Shown here: positions 60,639-64,000 of the stretch, in pieces | How the letters are laid out: each line of letters starts with the position of its first letter | Numbering within the stretch: position 1 is the stretch's first letter | Assembly (NCBI GenBank): GCA_964017065.1 | Contig: OZ024787.1 | Coordinates: forward strand, 13,786,905-13,850,904 | Origin: Haliclona indistincta | Taxonomy: Eukaryota; Porifera; Demospongiae; Haplosclerida; Chalinidae | DNA length: 64,000 bases | Direction: 5' to 3' | Notes under the pieces: model-generated | Database searches by the model: none | What the model saw: the letters and a program-made list of their open reading frames with translations, nothing else | Told to the model about the DNA's origin: nothing | Translations under genes and position numbers: made by a program

Positions 60639-60768
60639 TTATGGTACTTTAACTAGTGAGTAGTGTTCTGTTGTTGGTAGTAGTATGGTCACAGCTCAAC
60701 TTGTAATTTCACTAGTTTGTTATTACATAATATCTTATACACTATCATGTCAGTTTGATTCATTCCTC

Positions 60769-61917
60769 ATTATGCCTTGGTGGGCGGAGCCACGAGGCAT
60801 ACAGTAATCGTGTCTGTCTGTGTGTCTGTGTGTCTGTCCGCTCTATTCTGAAAGACGGCGAAGAATCAGCTGGTGGTAAGTGCAATATAGACAGAACACG
60901 TTAATAGCTCGAACTTGATGGTCTTAGATTTTTGAATTAAAGCTTTGTTCGTGAGTTATGGCGTGATTTGCTTACTTTGTTTACCGTTGCTGGCAATCTG
61001 GACTTCTCCGAAGTCGAATGTGTCCATGGTTAACTGGCTAGCAGATTGTAGGTTTCATCTGGACTACAGGATAGCGTGGCGGGTCCGAACAAATATCAGC
61101 AAAACCCAAAAAGCTAGCTGCTACAAGCATGGTTGCTTTGTGCACGCCCAGCTAACTATTACACTGTGGTAGCATACTATTGGCTTCTGTTATTATGCCT
61201 CGGTGGGCGGAGCCACGAGGCATACAGTAGTCGTGGTGTCATTCTGTCAGTCAGTCAGTCAGTCATTCCGTCGCAACGATTTCTCGTAGCTCGCTGAAAA
61301 CTAATCGCTGAAACAAGCAACACGGGTAGAAATCGATACTTGCTCGGATTTGAATCTTCAGAAGTTTGATTTTAAAGCTTAGTGCGTAAGTTACCACGTG
61401 AATTGCTCACTGCTGGCTTAGTTTTGTAGCGCACGCTGAAAGTTAAGCTCTGAAACTAGCAATGCAAGTAGTACACGGTATTATCTCGCTCTAGAACATG
61501 TGAAAACTTTATACGAAGCTTTGTTCGTGAGTTATGGCGCAATTTGCTCACCGGCTCGCCATCGAGCTGTTGCTGGCGATCTGGAAAGGCAAAGCTATCC
61601 ACAGTTGACTACCTAGGAGCTTATAGGTTAGAATTTCACTACAGGATAGCAGCACAGGTCCAGAGAAATTGTGTGAGCAAGCTATGGACGCTATCTAGTA
61701 TGCATTGGCTGTATTGAACATTGTAGACACGCCCAGTTGAATTGTGGTCAGCACTGATTGGCTTCTGATTGCATAACTAAAGCACTGCATTGTGATTGCT
61801 GTACAGAAATCCTGTATACATGCATCTGCAGTTGCTGTGTTTGTGGAATGGTGGATTGTTGTGTTTGTGGATAATGTGTCATTCCACCGAGGCATCTGCA
61901 CCTTAGGTGCTTCATTT
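60769..61917. mobile_element. Two GCCTCGG-family repeats in tandem
   Basis: Heads at 60769 and 61192, and a complete tail (CACCGAGGCATCTGCACC, GGTGCTTCATT) at about 61917. The first copy has a diverged, shorter body. An isolated tail is at about 62053-62090. Confidence 0.7.
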
Positions 61918-62091
61918 TTGGCAGCTTGTATGACCATTGTACTGTGACTTTATAAATCTGTTACAATCATCATCTGCTGATGGAGTAGCTGTATGTAGTT
62001 GCTGCATGTGTGTTGACGGTCAAAGCATGTCCAGTGTGCAGTATGCATGCAATTCCACCGAGGCATCTGCACCATGGTGCTTCATTCCACC

Positions 62092-62991
62092 AGTAATAAA
62101 AACATTTTAACAAAAATGCAAGAGATCTAGGGTTGGTGCATGTATCGAAAAAGTATGGAGACAAGATTGCGAACTTAGATAAGTAAACAAGATTATTATA
62201 AAGGACTGTAACAATAGCAGTGTAATGATACCTCCCTATTAAATTAACTACAGCTATCGAAATCAGTTAATTTAGGGAGGTAGCATTACACTGCTATTGT
62301 TATAGTCCTTTTTATTAACCCTCGGCGCATGCGCGAGGGTTACGGTACTTGGTTTGTCATTCATTCATTCGTTCTGTCCATCGAGCTGCAGAGACCATCG
62401 CTCACTTCTGAAACTCGGTAAAGGTATGAACAGACTTAGCACGACAATGGCTTGCAATGTGACTCGTGGATTTTGCTAAAGTGCTTTCGTTCTTGAGTTA
62501 TGGCTGGCAGGCTCACCTTGCATGACCTGACGGCCATCTTAGACTTCTCTGACAACAAACGCGCCCATTTTTGACTACCTAGGTACTTGTAGATTCCATC
62601 TAAACAGCAGGACAGCTCTGGGGGTGCGTAGACATCTCAAGAAAAAGCCTATCAAAGCCAAGAGCAATGGCTACCTACTCAGTGTTCACGGTCACGCCCA
62701 CTTGACACACCTTGTCTCGGTTGTGGTCAGCACTTTGCTGTCTTCTGGTTAGCAGTGCAGTTTCAATAGCAAACAGGTTGGCTTTAGCTGCAAAGCTCCT
62801 TCTGCAAACCATAACTAAGGAGCTAACTCTACAATGTATGCAACGGTGCTCAAACGCCGAGGGTTCGTGAAATCCGTTCATTAATCTTGTTTACTTATCT
62901 AAGTTCACAATGATCTTGTCTCCATACTTTTTCGATACATGCACCAACCCTAAATCTCTTGCATTTTTTGTTAAAATATTTTTATTACTTG
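62092..62991. mobile_element. Nested transposon: outer TIR element containing a hairpin MITE and a CCCTCGG element
   Basis: The outer arms of about 100 bp (GTAATAAAAACATTTTAAC at the left, complement at the right, both with TAGGGTTGGTGCATGTATCG) enclose two further elements. These are a near-perfect hairpin at 62201-62310 and a CCCTCGG-family copy at 62316-62878. Confidence 0.8.
62201..62310. mobile_element. 110-bp hairpin MITE
   Basis: AAGGACTGTAACAATAGCAG pairs with CTGCTATTGTTATAGTCCTT. The inner part TACCTCCCTA... pairs with TAGGGAGGTA. It is almost entirely stem. Confidence 0.85.
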
Positions 62992-63008
62992 TTTCTTTTC
63001 TTTTTTAT

Positions 63009-63250
63009 TATGCCACGCGGTAGACGTGGTATATTTAGGGTTGGGCGGAAAACAAGATGGCGGCTATACTTAGGCTAAATGCAATAATTCACGTATATCT
63101 TAATTGGCTGTTGACGACATCAGGGGTAATTTAACTACCTAGGGGCTATCCTAAGAGGTAAGCGCTTACAATGAGTCTACCAATAAAGACTATACGGCAA
63201 GTTGCTACGGGCATGATGATGAAGACAAGAAGGCGTCTCGCCTCAGTGGA
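63009..63250. repeat. Third hairpin-headed repeat type
   Basis: It opens with TATGCCACGCGGTAGACGTG and GTATA, a small hairpin, followed by an AAACAAGATGGCGGCTA block that is also present near the head of the 31351 element. The right end is not defined. Confidence 0.4.
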
Positions 63251-63554
63251 GGCACTAAGTACGGCACTTCCATATCTTCGCCGTACGGACGTTTCAAGCT
63301 AATCTAACGTTCTGAAGCTCTTTGCACGATTTTTTCGATTACAAAGAGACCTTCAGAAGCAACAGAAACCAGGTCTAAGGTGACCTTGTAAACCAGAATT
63401 CACGTGGTCACCCGTTTGTTCATCTTCTTTCTTCTTCTCCAGCAAGCATAGTGCCATGGCGAGTGAGCTATTCAAAACAAAACCTACACAGAAACTATAC
63501 ACTAGTCGTTGGGAGCAGTGCACCTGATATCTATTTAAGCCTAAAACACTAGCA

Positions 63555-64000
63555 GAAGCGAGTATTTCCAGGAAAACAGCGGTTTTTGGTCCATAACAGA
63601 CTCCATTCCATTGAACTCCGTTACTAGGTTATGCCTACTCGCGCACGCCCGTGTATGTAATTATTCTAATACAAGCACACCTTAGTACAAATTGCTTGGA
63701 ACGCGAGTGCTGCTGCCACTAGCAGTGTTCAACGAGCAAATCATCAATGTTACACTGGATTTGTCTATTCAGGCTTGTAAGAATGCTAGCTTAAGCTTAT
63801 CTAATGTTGCATGGTACGTGTTGCATGGTCACCTTTTTGGGAGAAGTGAGTATTTCCAGAAAACCAGCGATTTTTGGTCCATAACAGACTCCTTCTGCTT
63901 GAACTCCGTTACTAGGTTACGCCTACTCGCGCACGCCCGTGTATGTAATTATTCTAATACCAGCGCACCTTAGTACAAATTGCTTTGAACGCGAGTGCTG
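63555..64000. repeat. ~288-bp tandem duplication at window end
   Basis: The block at about 63555-63713 (AGTATTTCCAG ... ACGCGAGTGCTG) is repeated at about 63843-64000 with few changes, both containing TACTCGCGCACGCCCGTGTA. The array may continue beyond the window. Confidence 0.85.

Larger units (their letters stand above)
59218..64000. other. Gene C intron or 3' region, transposon-filled
   Basis: No exon of the GTPase-COR-Death part is recognised. The sequence consists of repeat elements (59434-60638, 60769-61917, 62092-62991) and, after about 63000, unclassified DNA with a tandem duplication. The intron sequence that normally follows an ankyrin exon resumes at about 60656. Confidence 0.6.

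Overview
The window looks like animal nuclear DNA, most probably from a demosponge (Amphimedon-like; the species is inferred, not proven). The genes are split by short GT-AG introns. They encode metazoan proteins (NPL4, protein disulfide isomerase, ankyrin-GTPase-COR-Death receptors-like proteins), and introns and spacers are filled with small DNA transposons, fold-back elements and long (GA)n tracts.

Layout. The window is a segmental duplication of one gene block: 3' end of an ankyrin/GTPase/COR/Death gene (+) | PDI (-) | NPL4 (-) | head-to-head start of the next ankyrin/GTPase gene (+). Unit 1 holds gene A (3' part, 1-3218), PDI copy 1 (3942-6844, lacking its 5' half), NPL4 copy 1 (first three exons only, 6955-7449) and the start of gene B (7606). 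Gene B runs to 26141 and is the only member seen from ankyrin repeats to Death domain. Unit 2 holds PDI copies 2a (26968-30771) and 2b (33943-36467, cut by a 200-N gap), NPL4 copy 2 (pieces between 37426 and 42683) and gene C (from 42856, still in its ankyrin part or in intron at the window end). The NPL4/PDI junction of unit 1 lies inside a (GA)n tract. In unit 2 the same two flanks border two different (GA)n tracts about 12 kb apart. This points to a deletion between microsatellites or an assembly misjoin.

Most notable element. Intron 1 of gene C carries a complete-looking 5.5-kb DNA transposon (about 42992-48520). It has ~74-bp nearly perfect terminal inverted repeats, a ~9-bp target duplication and an empty site in paralogous gene B. 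It encodes two convergent multi-exon genes with open frames: a 435-aa RecQ-type helicase and a 989-aa protein that I recognise as DUF6589-like, with a candidate D-D-E triad. A degraded 2.6-kb element in the NPL4 region (38706-41324) has the same terminal motif (TAGTCTGGCTG) but carries remnants of a different transposon protein.

How the genes relate. Genes A, B and C look like intracellular sensor/adaptor proteins (ankyrin recognition, GTPase-COR switch, Death output). Their copies differ by ankyrin exon amplification (gene C), Death-domain replacement (gene B) and a frameshift (gene B exon 2). The PDI and NPL4 copies are truncated or carry small indels, so none is a clearly intact gene here. 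Comparing the paralogous introns gives occupied and empty sites for many small transposons, including two different TTAA-flanked elements at the same TTAA site.
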